Below, in pieces: positions 42,875 to 52,500 of a stretch of DNA of 64,000 nucleotides (its first letter is position 1; each line of letters starts with the position of its first letter). The DNA comes from CAZBXE01 sp964496125 (GTDB lineage Bacteria > Chlamydiota > Chlamydiia > Chlamydiales > CAZBXE01): the NCBI GenBank assembly GCA_964496125.1, contig CAZBXE010000004.1, forward strand, positions 62,001-126,000, in the 5' to 3' direction. A program made the position numbers and the translations under genes. Below the pieces are notes generated by a model. It had not been told where the DNA came from, did not search any database, and saw only the letters and a program-made list of their open reading frames with translations.

Positions 42875-43200
42875 TTAATCTCTATATCTTCTTATTCCTT
42901 CTTTTAAAATCTTAACGTTAACATTAATCACTTGCCCATATCTGCAATCTGACAGTTTCAACAGGGCAACAACTCATGCCTCGTAAATGGTTGCTATTCC
43001 AGAGACTGGCTTAATCTCCACAATCACCTGGTCTTCTACAACCAGATCTACTCTATTTTTCCTAAGGCGTAGTTCGTATACTAACAGGCTTCATGGGTAG
43101 ATTCTAAAAGGCCAGGACCAAGCAGACGATGAGCGTCTAGTGCTGTTCCGATGCTTTTTCCTGTAAGTGCGCCTTCTTCATTCTCTGTGTCCTCTGTGGG
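42875..43200 (-). pseudogene. Decayed GxxExxY-family gene
   Basis: Three minus-strand frames reproduce consecutive parts of a GxxExxY protein. The first is LTGKSIGTALDAHRLLGPGL with LLESTHEAC before a stop near 43081. Next, one frame over, is LVYELRLRKNRVDLVVEDQV continuing VIVEIKPVSGIATIYEA before an in-frame TGA near 42980. Last is LLKLSDCRYGQVINVNVKIL with KEGIRRYRD and a stop at 42875. The family (small proteins with a PD-(D/E)XK-like VELK/VEIK core, function unsettled) usually has about 125 residues, and the piece lengths add up to that. One frameshift and one nonsense change make it non-functional. A 172-bp repeat element lies just upstream of its 5' end. Confidence 0.75.
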
Positions 43201-43257
43201 CTCTATGGTTGTAAAAATATTTATTAGTGGAGAGTTGATGGGCCTGAATGTATCGCT

Positions 43258-43429
43258 TATACACAAATGAATTGGAAAGTTGGTAATACGCCAAGGAGTC
43301 GCCCTCAATTTTTGCCAGCGGTAGAGGCGTTGAAGCATCTAAGGTTAAAAACTTTAGCGATGTAGACGGGCAAAAATTGAGGGATTGTCCGACGCGGGCA
43401 GAAACAAACTTTCCAATTCATTTGTGTAT
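43258..43429. repeat. 172-bp inverted-repeat element (MITE-like), copy B
   Basis: The element starts TATACACAAATGAATTGG and ends with the complement, forming terminal inverted repeats of about 25 bases. Its interior also folds on itself (CCTCAATTTTTGCC pairs with GGGCAAAAATTGAGG). In reverse complement it matches the element at 56408-56579 along its whole length at what looks like about 80% identity, with the same total length. It carries no gene. The remaining 43430-43608 interval shows only a short palindrome-like ATGAAGCAAATTGTTTCAT and nothing else I recognise. Confidence 0.9.
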
Positions 43430-43608
43430 GCATGCTCCTAAAATGCTGACCTAATTTCGAAGCAGCAGCAAGAACCGAGATCAGCTGTTATTAGCAGGGA
43501 CTTGCTTGCTAATTCCTGTTGGAATTCAACCCTAGACGGGTTGCACATGGTGTGTGGGATGAACCTTTTCCATGAAGCAAATTGTTTCATCAGCAGGCAA
43601 GTCTTGTT

Positions 43609-44808
43609 TTAGTTTTTCGTGTTCTTCAAACAAGAAGGGTATAAGCCCCTATTTTTATCGTAGGAGAGACGAGCGCATTGGAGAAGAATGAGCTCTCCGA
43701 GTGTGGGTAGAGAAAGAAGTGTATTTGAGAAAATCGCAAGGGCCGCGATCATATAAAGGATGGAGTAGCATAAGACATCTACTGTGGCCCCTGTCTTGTT
43801 TGCTTTCCGATAAGCAAAAAGAATATAGACTTGAAAGAACGCCATAAAGAAAAAAGCGTAGAGGGGGCCAAAATCTACAAGAGGTTCAAAATAAAAAGTG
43901 CACGCGGTTAAGTTCTCATGCACAAGCTGAAAATTTGCAATCATCAAAAGATCATCTTCTGAGAAAAAAAGGTTTCGTAGAAAAGAGGGAACAAGGTGAA
44001 TCACTTCGCAGATAGGAGTGCCTGTGGGCCGGATAAAGTCAATAGACTCTTGGATATTGTAAAAAGCGGATACAAGGTAGGCATAAATCCAAAGCAAGGG
44101 ATAGAAAAGTTCTGGGACCTCTCTTGTGGGGCCGAGGATTTGGATCAAGATGTTAAGACCTGTACGTAAGTTGCCAAGAATGATAAACGCTGCAAAAAAA
44201 AGTAGAGTCCTCCGTATAAATTTATAGATGCTGTTTGGTTCATAGAAGAGATGTGTTGAGGTTATCTGCAAGAATAGAGTGATAAGAAGATAGCGGCTTA
44301 AGAGTAAGATAGGTGCACTGAAAAGAAGAGTAAGCATGAGAAGGGACGCTACGCTTTTTTGTTTTAGGTGCAACAAATAGATGCCGCTTGCGCCTAACAG
44401 ATAGCAAGAGTAGAGCAGACCGTTGAGAGAGGAAATACCAAAGGTTTTATAGTCCAGTTCCCCCTTTGTCAGTAAGGTAAGAAGGGGAAACCCTTGATTG
44501 ATGAGTGCTTGCAGGATTTGACCTAAGAAAAAAAAGAGGATAAGGCTATAAAAGGTAAGCGCCATTTTTTTGGAGATTTGTATGTCAGCGCGTGAGTTTT
44601 TCTGCTTTTGAGGGCGCATGGGAAAGAGGAAGTGGATAACAATAGCGAATAGAAGGGCTGTTGCTATATTTGCCAGGACGAGCATGTGAAAAAGTGAAAA
44701 ATGAGGGGTATAGATACGGCAGAGAGAAAGAGAACTGAGACCAAGGACAACAGACCATGGCACAATCAAGACAAAGAGCGGGCCGCCTGGTCTAAAGAGT
44801 GAGATCAT
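43609..44808 (-). CDS. Wzy-like O-antigen/oligosaccharide polymerase
   Basis: This 399-residue polytopic membrane protein has about 10-11 hydrophobic segments and a larger periplasmic loop near residues 245-300 (ILGPTREVPELFYPLLWIYA then SIDFIRPTGTPICEVIHLVP). The pattern resembles oligosaccharide repeat-unit polymerases, whose sequences are poorly conserved, so the call rests on topology and context: a flippase at 32.8 kb and a rhamnosyltransferase-like gene immediately upstream. The start ATG 44808 overlaps the end of that gene. It is the last gene of the 43.6-47.2 kb minus-strand run. Confidence 0.7.
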   Translation of the reverse strand: MISLFRPGGPLFVLIVPWSVVLGLSSLSLCRIYTPHFSLFHMLVLANIATALLFAIVIHFLFPMRPQKQKNSRADIQISKKMALTFYSLILFFFLGQILQALINQGFPLLTLLTKGELDYKTFGISSLNGLLYSCYLLGASGIYLLHLKQKSVASLLMLTLLFSAPILLLSRYLLITLFLQITSTHLFYEPNSIYKFIRRTLLFFAAFIILGNLRTGLNILIQILGPTREVPELFYPLLWIYAYLVSAFYNIQESIDFIRPTGTPICEVIHLVPSFLRNLFFSEDDLLMIANFQLVHENLTACTFYFEPLVDFGPLYAFFFMAFFQVYILFAYRKANKTGATVDVLCYSILYMIAALAIFSNTLLSLPTLGELILLQCARLSYDKNRGLYPSCLKNTKN

Positions 44809-45661
44809 AAGTCACAGAGCTTAACAAGAGAGTACTTAAGGAGNNNNNNNNNNAGGGGAAAACAATGAGGAGGGAGTAAAAAATGGAGGAAGAGGGATTT
44901 TTTCTTATGATACGAAGTTCATTGCAGGCAGAGAGGAGCCTGTACTTTCTTGGCACTTCCCGCCTTTTTCGGTTCCATCCCCTACAGTGGTAGGCTCTGA
45001 TCGTGGGGATGAAAAGAAGGTCCCATCCGTTTTTAGTCAGCCGAAGGGAGAGGTCTATATCTTCCTTGTACATATAAAAGCTTGGATCAAAGACTGCTCC
45101 CTGGGACAGTCTTATTGACTCTAATGCACTTTTTCTGCAAAACATACTTGCGCCGCAGATGGCAGGAAGACGTTCTATATGTGCAAATTCTTCATTCTTT
45201 ATCATTTGCCCTTGAGCCCGATCGTACCATTTTCCATACCATGTTTGGAAAATTCCTGTAGAGTCGTAGGTTCCTCGTGGGGCATTTTGATCGATATCGA
45301 AACTATAGAGGGGGCCTGTGATCACGCCTGCCTTTGGATGCTCCTTCATGGCAAGAGTTGCCTTTTCATAAAAATCAGTTTCTAAAAAAGCATCAGGGTT
45401 AAGAAAATGGACAAATTCGATCTCTGTATCGAGAAAGTCCATGCCTAGATTATTGCCTGCGCAAAAACCGATATCTTTTTCCTCAATGTGGAGGTGGACG
45501 TTTTTCCATTTCCTATAGGAAAGCAGGTAGCCTGTGTCTTTTGATCCACTATCGATTAAGATGATCTGGCTTGGGAGCAGGGTTTGCTTCTGTAAGCCAT
45601 CCATAGCTTTAGGCAGAAATTTTTCTGCGTTGTGCGTAATTAAGATGACGGCGATGCTCAT
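44792..45661 (-). CDS. Glycosyltransferase family 2, rhamnosyltransferase-like, with scaffold gap near its end
   Basis: This enzyme has an N-terminal ILITHNAEKFLPKAMDGL, IDSGSKD (nucleotide binding) and FLNPDAFLE (the DxD-like metal site). ICGASMFCRKSAL and YMYKEDIDLSLRLTKNGW, with its catalytic ED, follow as in WbbL-type rhamnosyltransferases. Ten N at 44844-44853 interrupt the last 20 or so residues. Read literally, the frame ends at 44792; shifted, it reads LLKYSLVKLCDL and stops in a 4-base ATGA overlap with the polymerase gene at 44805, which looks more natural. The start also overlaps the preceding gene by 4 bases. Confidence 0.85.
   Translation of the reverse strand: MSIAVILITHNAEKFLPKAMDGLQKQTLLPSQIILIDSGSKDTGYLLSYRKWKNVHLHIEEKDIGFCAGNNLGMDFLDTEIEFVHFLNPDAFLETDFYEKATLAMKEHPKAGVITGPLYSFDIDQNAPRGTYDSTGIFQTWYGKWYDRAQGQMIKNEEFAHIERLPAICGASMFCRKSALESIRLSQGAVFDPSFYMYKEDIDLSLRLTKNGWDLLFIPTIRAYHCRGWNRKRREVPRKYRLLSACNELRIIRKNPSSSIFYSLLIVFPXXXXSLSTLLLSSVTYDLTL
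44844..44853. other. Scaffold gap (10 N) in the rhamnosyltransferase-like gene
   Basis: A run of ten N falls in the C-terminal codons. The true number of missing bases is unknown; the downstream frame choice depends on it. Confidence 0.95.
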
Positions 45662-47238
45662 GGAAGAGATTCTACTTCAAAGGGGACAATCTTACTACCA
45701 GCATTCCCCACTTTTCCAATCAATTGATATTTTCCAGGAGGCCAACCATTAATCGGCGGTGTAAAGAGAAATGGGACAAACGAATCTCCCTCGCTTTCAA
45801 GGCGCGCGTCAATCGGATCAAGATGTGCGCCGCTATCGAGGTGTTCCAAGGTAAGGAAGATAGGGGCTCCTTTTTCGCCAGATTCGATGACGATATTTAC
45901 GTGGAGCGTACTCCAATCAGGCAGGAACTGCTTTTTGGGCTCAATGATCTGTTTGCCTGTGTCTACTTTTGTTCCAATGAGAATATCTTTAATCTGGGTT
46001 CTTCCCTTTGGTGCATATTCTTTCACTGTGGGAAGAAATTCTTCACGGATAATGTGGATGCTCAGAATTTTCCATGTCTCGTTTTCATACATCAATGTAT
46101 ATTCCACAACAGCATAGTTGCCGCCCCCATCGGAGAGCTTCACTTTAAGGTGCCCTTCTGTTTCTGAGAGTTGTAAATCGAGTGGCTGCACCTGCTGGTT
46201 TTCTAAAAATGTCTTGTGCGCGATAACGAAACGTTCAAACGAGGCAAGGGATGTTGTCTCTTTAAACTGTTCTGAGGTATATTGGGCGTAGGCAAAATTT
46301 AGATCCCTCTGACGTATTTTTTCCATCTGCATTTCAATAGTTGTGACCATGTCTTTTTTAGACAGGACTTTAGGAAGTTGAAGTGGTTCAGTTGCAAAAA
46401 CTTCAATCTCTTCAATTTTCCATTTCCCCATTTCGAGGGCTAGAGTGCAATAAATGGGGGTAGATCCGCGTGAAGAAACAAGTGTAAATTCAGCTTGGGC
46501 TGTTGATTTTCCAATTGTCTCTTTTCCCTTTTTAATCTCTGTAAACTGGGTAAGCTCAGGAAATTTAAAGATAAATTCTTCGAAATCGCTCAGGGAAATA
46601 GAACTTTTGAAGTTTCTTGTCATGAAATCGTTGTAGGCTGTTTTCCGTTTGCCCTCTCTGATGGCAAGTAGGATTCTATTGAGCCCCTGGAAGAGCTCTT
46701 CATCAATAGGGGGAGGATTTTCATGTTTTACGATAGGGATATCCCGTATTCCCCCTTGGACGAGGGGTGGATTTTGCCTCTGTTTGGGTGGTTCTGAGGC
46801 TATCTCTTCCTCCTGGTCAGAACTACTTTCCCGAACTTGGATTTGTGCTACTTTCCAGCGCCCATTTTGCTTTAAAAGCACATATTCAATCGGTGTTACC
46901 CCTTTTTCCTCGGAGGTAAGGGTTCCCTCAAGGTATGCTACATCTCCCAGCTGTTCCACTTTGTGGAAGGAGGCTCGCCTGTTTTGCTGCAAGGCGGGTC
47001 TTTTTTTGATGAAGTAACGAAATTGTTCGTAATTGGTATCGGCTTGGAATTCTTCTGCACAGAAGGCGTAATAGGCAAGAGCTGTATTGCCGCAACCAAG
47101 GGCTTCTAGCTGCTTATTTGCTGTATAAGCAGGTTGAAGATCCTCAGTCTTAAAAAAATAATAAGATGTCCCAACGGCAACAAGAAGCAAAGGCGTAAAG
47201 AGGGCAATCCAAACTATACCTTGCTTTCCTAAAACCAT
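45658..47238 (-). CDS. Membrane-anchored protein with three NTF2-like (DUF4864-like) repeats
   Basis: This 526-residue product has an N-terminal membrane anchor (residues 8-28). Three similar units lie at about 40-135, 190-290 and 300-400. Each begins with an Ala/Tyr-rich helix (LAYYAFCAEEFQADTNYEQF; AYNDFMTRNFKSSISLSDFE; AYAQYTSEQFKETTSLASFE) followed by F-x-x-F...P/L. Each ends in a strand pair such as EYVLLKQNGRWKVAQIQVRE. This is the pattern of DUF4864, an NTF2-like fold. The C-terminal 110 residues look beta-sandwich-like. It is probably exposed in the periplasm. AAGGAA precedes ATG 47238. The role is unknown; the position suggests a part in surface-glycan handling. Confidence 0.72.
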   Translation of the reverse strand: MVLGKQGIVWIALFTPLLLVAVGTSYYFFKTEDLQPAYTANKQLEALGCGNTALAYYAFCAEEFQADTNYEQFRYFIKKRPALQQNRRASFHKVEQLGDVAYLEGTLTSEEKGVTPIEYVLLKQNGRWKVAQIQVRESSSDQEEEIASEPPKQRQNPPLVQGGIRDIPIVKHENPPPIDEELFQGLNRILLAIREGKRKTAYNDFMTRNFKSSISLSDFEEFIFKFPELTQFTEIKKGKETIGKSTAQAEFTLVSSRGSTPIYCTLALEMGKWKIEEIEVFATEPLQLPKVLSKKDMVTTIEMQMEKIRQRDLNFAYAQYTSEQFKETTSLASFERFVIAHKTFLENQQVQPLDLQLSETEGHLKVKLSDGGGNYAVVEYTLMYENETWKILSIHIIREEFLPTVKEYAPKGRTQIKDILIGTKVDTGKQIIEPKKQFLPDWSTLHVNIVIESGEKGAPIFLTLEHLDSGAHLDPIDARLESEGDSFVPFLFTPPINGWPPGKYQLIGKVGNAGSKIVPFEVESLP

Positions 47239-47291
47239 ATCAATTCCTTACCTGTTATGTAGCTAGAATCCCCCTTTTTAAGCAATGAGAT

Positions 47292-48323
47292 CTATTTGGC
47301 TGCACCGTATAAAAGGATAAGGCTTTCTGCCTTTTTATAATTCATTTGTTTTAGTTTTTCATAAATCTTCAAGCCCTTTGCATTGAACCCTTGTTCAAAG
47401 TAGAGGGAACCTAGTTTGTAGAGAGTTTCCTTGTCGCCTGGTATAAGAGATAAGATTGCTTCGTACTCTCGGATCACCTCTAGGGGCATTTCTAGATCGT
47501 GGTAGCTGTAGGCAAGCTGCGTGTGGATCCAAGGATCATCGGGTGCATATTCGTTTAAAATTTTAAATTCTTCGATGGCAAGTTTTGATGCTTGTCTAAA
47601 CTTTTCCTCCAGATGGTTGCTGACAGATTCGTTGAGCAGGAAGAAATCCTCTTCTTCGTTTTTTCTATGCTCGCGATATAGGCTAGCTAAGGTGATGTAC
47701 GCATTGGCAAGGGAGGCATGCATTTCGAGGTTTGTGGGTTCTAGTTTCACAAGGGCTATGTACTCCGCAGCTGCTTGTAATAACAGGCCCTCTCTCATCT
47801 CGAGAAAATCTTGCCAGAAAAGATAAAAAGAGGCGCGTTCAAAGAGAGTATCTAAGAATTTTAGGGCTTTTGGGGGTCGATAGAATGTGTATTCTTTTCC
47901 TTTGAGCAGAGAGGCGAATTTAGCGCACGCTTCTGCCATTTTGAGGTGATGCTTTCGGGTGCCACCTGTGTGTAGAAGAATTCTTTTGCACTCTTCGGCA
48001 AAGTGGTTCTGAATTTTTTTTAGGCTTTCTGGTTTTGCTGTTTTATAGTAGATCTTGAGGGTAAAATAGAGAAAAAGAGTCAGAAATAAAAGCCCAAGAG
48101 CTGCGGCAACAAAGGCAGTTTTAGCAAGCGAGGCATAGCAGGTAACGAGTAAAAAACTCTCGAGGAGGATGCAGCCAAGAAATAGAAGGGAGAAGCGCAC
48201 GTAGGAGCGCACTTGGCTATAGAATTCGTCTGTATAATTTTTGATGATGGGGTCAATTTTTTGGGTGGGAAGAGAGTGGTGGTGTGCAGAAAAGGTTTCT
48301 TCCTGAATGTCAATAGAGGTCAT
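47292..48323 (-). CDS. Membrane protein with C-terminal TPR domain
   Basis: This product of about 343 residues has two adjacent hydrophobic segments near residues 43-65 and 68-90. A cytoplasmic helical region follows, in which the last 170 residues show TPR-like repeats (LLLQAAAEYIALVKLEPTNL; EFKILNEYAPDDPWIHTQLA; REYEAILSLIPGDKETLYKL). It would act as an anchored protein-protein adaptor. ATG 48323 or 48329 are both possible starts; a TTG at 48335 is less likely. The family is not recognised beyond TPR. It is followed after 53 bases by the triple NTF2-like gene. Confidence 0.75.
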   Translation of the reverse strand: MTSIDIQEETFSAHHHSLPTQKIDPIIKNYTDEFYSQVRSYVRFSLLFLGCILLESFLLVTCYASLAKTAFVAAALGLLFLTLFLYFTLKIYYKTAKPESLKKIQNHFAEECKRILLHTGGTRKHHLKMAEACAKFASLLKGKEYTFYRPPKALKFLDTLFERASFYLFWQDFLEMREGLLLQAAAEYIALVKLEPTNLEMHASLANAYITLASLYREHRKNEEEDFFLLNESVSNHLEEKFRQASKLAIEEFKILNEYAPDDPWIHTQLAYSYHDLEMPLEVIREYEAILSLIPGDKETLYKLGSLYFEQGFNAKGLKIYEKLKQMNYKKAESLILLYGAAK

Positions 48324-48388
48324 GCGCATTTCCAAAAATATAGACTACTATGCTTTTTTTACCTGATTAGCAGAGAAAATGCAAGCAA

Positions 48389-48410
48389 TTATACACAAAC
48401 CACTTGAGGA
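48389..48410. repeat. Short repeat-end sequence (TATACACAAACC-CTTGA)
   Basis: TTATACACAAACCACTTGAG occurs here, and nearly the same sequence (TTATACACAAACCCCTTGAA) occurs at 56379-56398. The shared TATACACAAA is also the terminus of the 172-bp elements. It lies in the interval between the TPR gene and the transporter gene and could be a solo end of a related element. Confidence 0.5.
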
Positions 48411-48445
48411 GGCTCTGAATATCGCAGATAAGATGAGTTCGGATC

Positions 48446-49357
48446 TTACGTTGTGGTCAGACGGGGCTCGGCAAGCAGCTCTTCTTGGTAGAAGAGAAAG
48501 AGCCCCATAAATACTACAGCCGAGGAAACAAAGAAGGGAAGGCCAACGCTTTCTCCGAGGAAATACCACCCTAATAGCGCCGTGAAGAGTGGGGTGGAGA
48601 AGCCGGCAAAGGAGATAAAGGTAGCACTTAGTTTTTTGAGTAGGTAGCCATAGAGGTTGTAGGCAATGAGGTTTGAGACGATGGTAAGAAGGATGGCTCC
48701 CTGCAGGAACGGGATGGGCTCTGTTACAGGGATTGGGTTCCAAGGCTCAACAAGTCGAGAATGACAGAGGGCAAACACTCCCCCTACGATCATGCTGATG
48801 CTGTTGGCCAAGAGGGGTGAAACGGAGTCTTTGCTCACGGCTTGTTTGAGCAGAATCCACCCATATACGCTGCAGATGCAGGCGGCTATTACGGAGAGCT
48901 CTCCCCAGGAGAAGAAGAAAAGCTGGCCTGTGGCCTCTTCTAGTTCGGTTTGGGAGAGCAAGATAGGGATAAAGCCGATAAAGCCAATAGTTAGGCCTAG
49001 CCATTTCTTACTTGTCATCCGCTCGGAGAAGAGGAAGTAGGAGAAAAGGGCAGAGAGGAAAGGGGAAAAGCTGTAGAGAAAGCAGGTTTTGAAGGAGGTT
49101 AGGTGTTGTAGTCCATAGAATTCGAAGGCATTTGTGAGGTAGATGTTGATGATTCCGAGGGCAATAAGGCGTTTCCAAGGGAGATTTTTTAGGGAAAAAG
49201 AGGTTCTATTTTTCATCCATTCTGCTCCTAAAAGCAAAAGGCCAGCGAACATCATACGGGAACCTATAAGGAAGAGCGGCTGGCCATAAGACAGGGTTGT
49301 CTTGGCGATGATAAACCCGCTAGCAAAGAGTGCATATAGGAGCAAAACCAGGTGCAT
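48446..49357 (-). CDS. DMT-superfamily (EamA) transporter
   Basis: This product of about 303 residues has ten predicted membrane segments in two EamA halves (for example LVLLLYALFASGFIIAKTTL at the start and STPLFTALLGWYFLGESVGL near residue 275). The second half has the family's P-L-x(7)-GW..LGE pattern. A drug/metabolite transporter; substrate not deducible. In Chlamydia a DMT protein imports S-adenosylmethionine, but this genome carries metK nearby, so that reading is not favoured. ATG 49357 is used because it begins the first membrane segment. The 49376-49597 interval beyond it holds nothing recognised. Confidence 0.85.
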   Translation of the reverse strand: MHLVLLLYALFASGFIIAKTTLSYGQPLFLIGSRMMFAGLLLLGAEWMKNRTSFSLKNLPWKRLIALGIINIYLTNAFEFYGLQHLTSFKTCFLYSFSPFLSALFSYFLFSERMTSKKWLGLTIGFIGFIPILLSQTELEEATGQLFFFSWGELSVIAACICSVYGWILLKQAVSKDSVSPLLANSISMIVGGVFALCHSRLVEPWNPIPVTEPIPFLQGAILLTIVSNLIAYNLYGYLLKKLSATFISFAGFSTPLFTALLGWYFLGESVGLPFFVSSAVVFMGLFLFYQEELLAEPRLTTT

Positions 49358-49597
49358 AGTGTAAAATGGTATCAAATTTCTTGATTAATAGCTACCCCAA
49401 TGAGAAAATCTCAGGCGCACTATAAAGTGATTATTTGAGTGGATTCAAGCAAGACCTTAGGGTTTATAGAAAATTAGTAAAATAAGCTCCCAATAAGCTG
49501 CTTTGCCTACTTTTCTCCCCCGTCTCATCTGTCATGCTTAAAATTTAGGGTCCTCCTTGAGCTTTCTGTTTTTGTGTGTGTGGTTTCCTTCTCAGAT

Positions 49598-52500
49598 TTA
49601 GAGGTGGGTCTTGTCCTGGGGGAACTCGGCCTCAAGCTGTTGGATGAGTTTCTTGGCGTCCAGAGGGCTGACCCGCATCAGTTTTTCTAGCACCTCTTGC
49701 CGATCTTCATTTAGCTTTATCCTATTTGTCCTCTGCGTTTCCACACTGGGTTCGTAAAGTACCGTCAGCAGCATTTTCAAAACTTCAATATTGTTTGGTT
49801 CGAGGGTAAGAGCTTTTTCCAAGATTTTTCGTGCATCTTCTGGGTTTTCAGCTCTCAGGTAAAGTCTAGCAAGTTCTATGTAACTTGTGATGTCTTTTGG
49901 CCTGTAGTGCAACACAAACTTTCTGCAAACGACTGCTTCGTAAATATTACCAAGATTTTCCTGGGCTACGGCAAGAAGTTCCCATGTCTCTGGGTCGCTT
50001 CGTTCTAGGTTGAGTGCGTTATTTAAGATTTTCACACTGTTTGCAAACTCTTCGTCCGCATTGTAGATGTGGCTTAGGTATTTGATTGCTGCGATGTAGC
50101 CTGGGTCAAGCAGTAGGCACTTGAGAAAAGCTGTTTTTGCAGTTTTTGCGTCCGTGAGGACTAAAGCTAGTTGCCCATATGAAAAGTTAAAGAGGGGTGT
50201 TTCGGGGGATTTTTTGGCAATGTGGATCGCATCATCCATCGCTTCCCTTATCTCTTGCTCTGTCTTTGCTTTCAAAGATCCTAGCTTTGCAGCAGTCTGG
50301 AAGTAGAGGTATGCATAGGTAAGTTCGTGAGGATTTTGTTTTTTCTCTTCCCACTCTGTTTTAGCAAGGGTAGAAAGTGTATTTAGGTCGTTCTCAAGGT
50401 ACATCATGGAAAGAATCACCTCTGCATCAAAAGGCGCAAGCTTGAAGGCAGCCCGTGCATAGTCTCTTGCTTTCGGAAAGTCAGAGAGGCACACGTGAAG
50501 CTTGGAGAGTAGCAGAAGTCCTTCAGGGGAGAGGGTTAATTCGCTCTCTTTTTCCTTGACGATTCCCATCGCCTCTGGATAGCTTCCAAGTGCGATAAGA
50601 AGAGCAAGAAGGGATTTACTTTCCTCCCCATTCAGCGCTTTAATATCTGCAATCTTTGGAATTAAGTTCAGAATCTCCCCTTCTTGCCCTGTTTCAGCAA
50701 GCAGCCTGACAAGACTAAGTTTATCTTTCAGCTTGGTTCCCTTGCCTTCAGTGAGTTCTTGTGAAATGATTTCAATGGCTTGGTCTGTTTCTCTGTTTTG
50801 GAGAAGGCAATAAACAAAATCGGGAAGCTCGTCTGACTTAAGAAGGGTTGTCTTGTGGATCTTCGTGTACTCTTTTAAAGCTAGATCAAAACGGTGTAGC
50901 CCCATTTCTGCCTTGGCAAACTCGATCATTCCTCCTATGTCATCTGGTTTTTTCTGTAGGAGCCGTTGTGCGGTCTCTTTTGCCTCGAAATAACGGTGTG
51001 CTTTTAAGTAGGTTTTAACAATCCCCCTAAGGGCATCGATTTCTTGTTCGTCATTACTTGCCATTTCGTAGACCATGAAGAAGTCTTCAAGCGCAGGTTC
51101 ATATTGGAAGGCGGCAAGGTAGGTTTTAGCTCGGAGGAGTATAATTGAGGGATTTGGGTTTGTGATTTGAGTAAGATAAAAAATGGCCCTCTTGGGGTTT
51201 TTTTGCACTTCAAAGGCATATTTTGCGGCAGCAACATAAGGGTTGTAGCTCGGGTCTTTGTAGCGATAAAACACAAGGGGTGTTGGAATGTCTTCCCCAC
51301 TATGGTCTAGTGAGGGCAAGTTTTCAAGAGTTTCTTCAGCTTTTTGGAACTGCTTTAGCGCAAGATAACTTCTGATGAGTATTGCTTGGAGAGGATCAAG
51401 AGAGGTATAGGAAGGGCTAAGTTCTTTCGTTGTCTTAATTGCATTTTGGTAGTCACCAGCTTCAAAATAGGTGATGGCCTGCGCTGCGAGTATGGCGCCA
51501 TTTGGCTCTTCTGCTTTTTTGAGCCAAACCATTCCTTGTTTAGGAGTGCCGCTATCAGTAAGACCGAGGCCGAGATGGAGAAGGGCGTCTGTACTTAGGC
51601 TCTTTTTTTGTTTTACCTTATTTAAAAGTTTCTCCCCCGCATCTCCATCTCCCGAGAGGATGAGAGAAACGGCAAGCCTCTCTGTTTCTGAAAGGGAGGG
51701 TTCTTTGATTTTAGCTAGATAGTCCGCAGCGGTTTTATAGTTTCCAAGATCGTAATTAATTTGCCCAGCGAGCTTGATCGCACGCGCATTATCAGGGGCG
51801 ATTAAGAGAGAGAGATCAACTTTTCGCTTTGCCTGAAGAAAATCGTTTTTTTGGAGAAAATATTTTGCGTCTTCAAGGTGATCTGCGATATCTCCTACGC
51901 TCACAAGGGCGGGCGTTGAGATGTGAATCGATTTTGCAAACTCTAGAAGTTCCGGTAGATTTTCTGTCTTGTCTGTTTCTTGGCTACGGAGCGTGATTGT
52001 GTCCACTGCTTTTGCGATCTCCCCTCGCATTTTTGCCCGGTCCTGAGGAGGAGTGAGTTCATAGATTGTTTTAAGAAGGCTGATGGTTTTTTCTTCCTCT
52101 CCCCTCTGGCTCCAAAGATGGTGCGATCTCTCTAGGATGTCAATATAGATAGGAAGGTAGTTGGAAGGATCGGTCTGCGATTCTTTTAAAAAGAGAAGCG
52201 AAGCGGTTGTTTTTGTAAGGGTGTTTGTGTCGTTCGGTACTGAGAGGAGGATCAGTTTGCCTGATTTTTTTCTGAAATCCGCCTGGAATTCTGCCCTGTT
52301 GCTAGCTAGCGCAATTGCCGCCTCGTAATAAAGGGGCACGCGGTCGATTTTTCCTTCTTTGAGCCGTTCGAAGGTAAGATCTTCTAAGGCTGCCCCTGCA
52401 GCGTCAGAAAGCTCTTGCTGCTTGATGTTCGCAGAGATCAGAGCTGTTGTTTCTGCTCCCTTCTCAATGGATTCTGTTTCGAATAATTGGTCGAGATAGT

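Noticed and set aside
43609..44808. Possibility that the polytopic protein is the missing exosortase
   Set aside because: I do not see the conserved Cys, Arg and His arrangement of exosortases; topology and neighbours fit a Wzy-like polymerase better.
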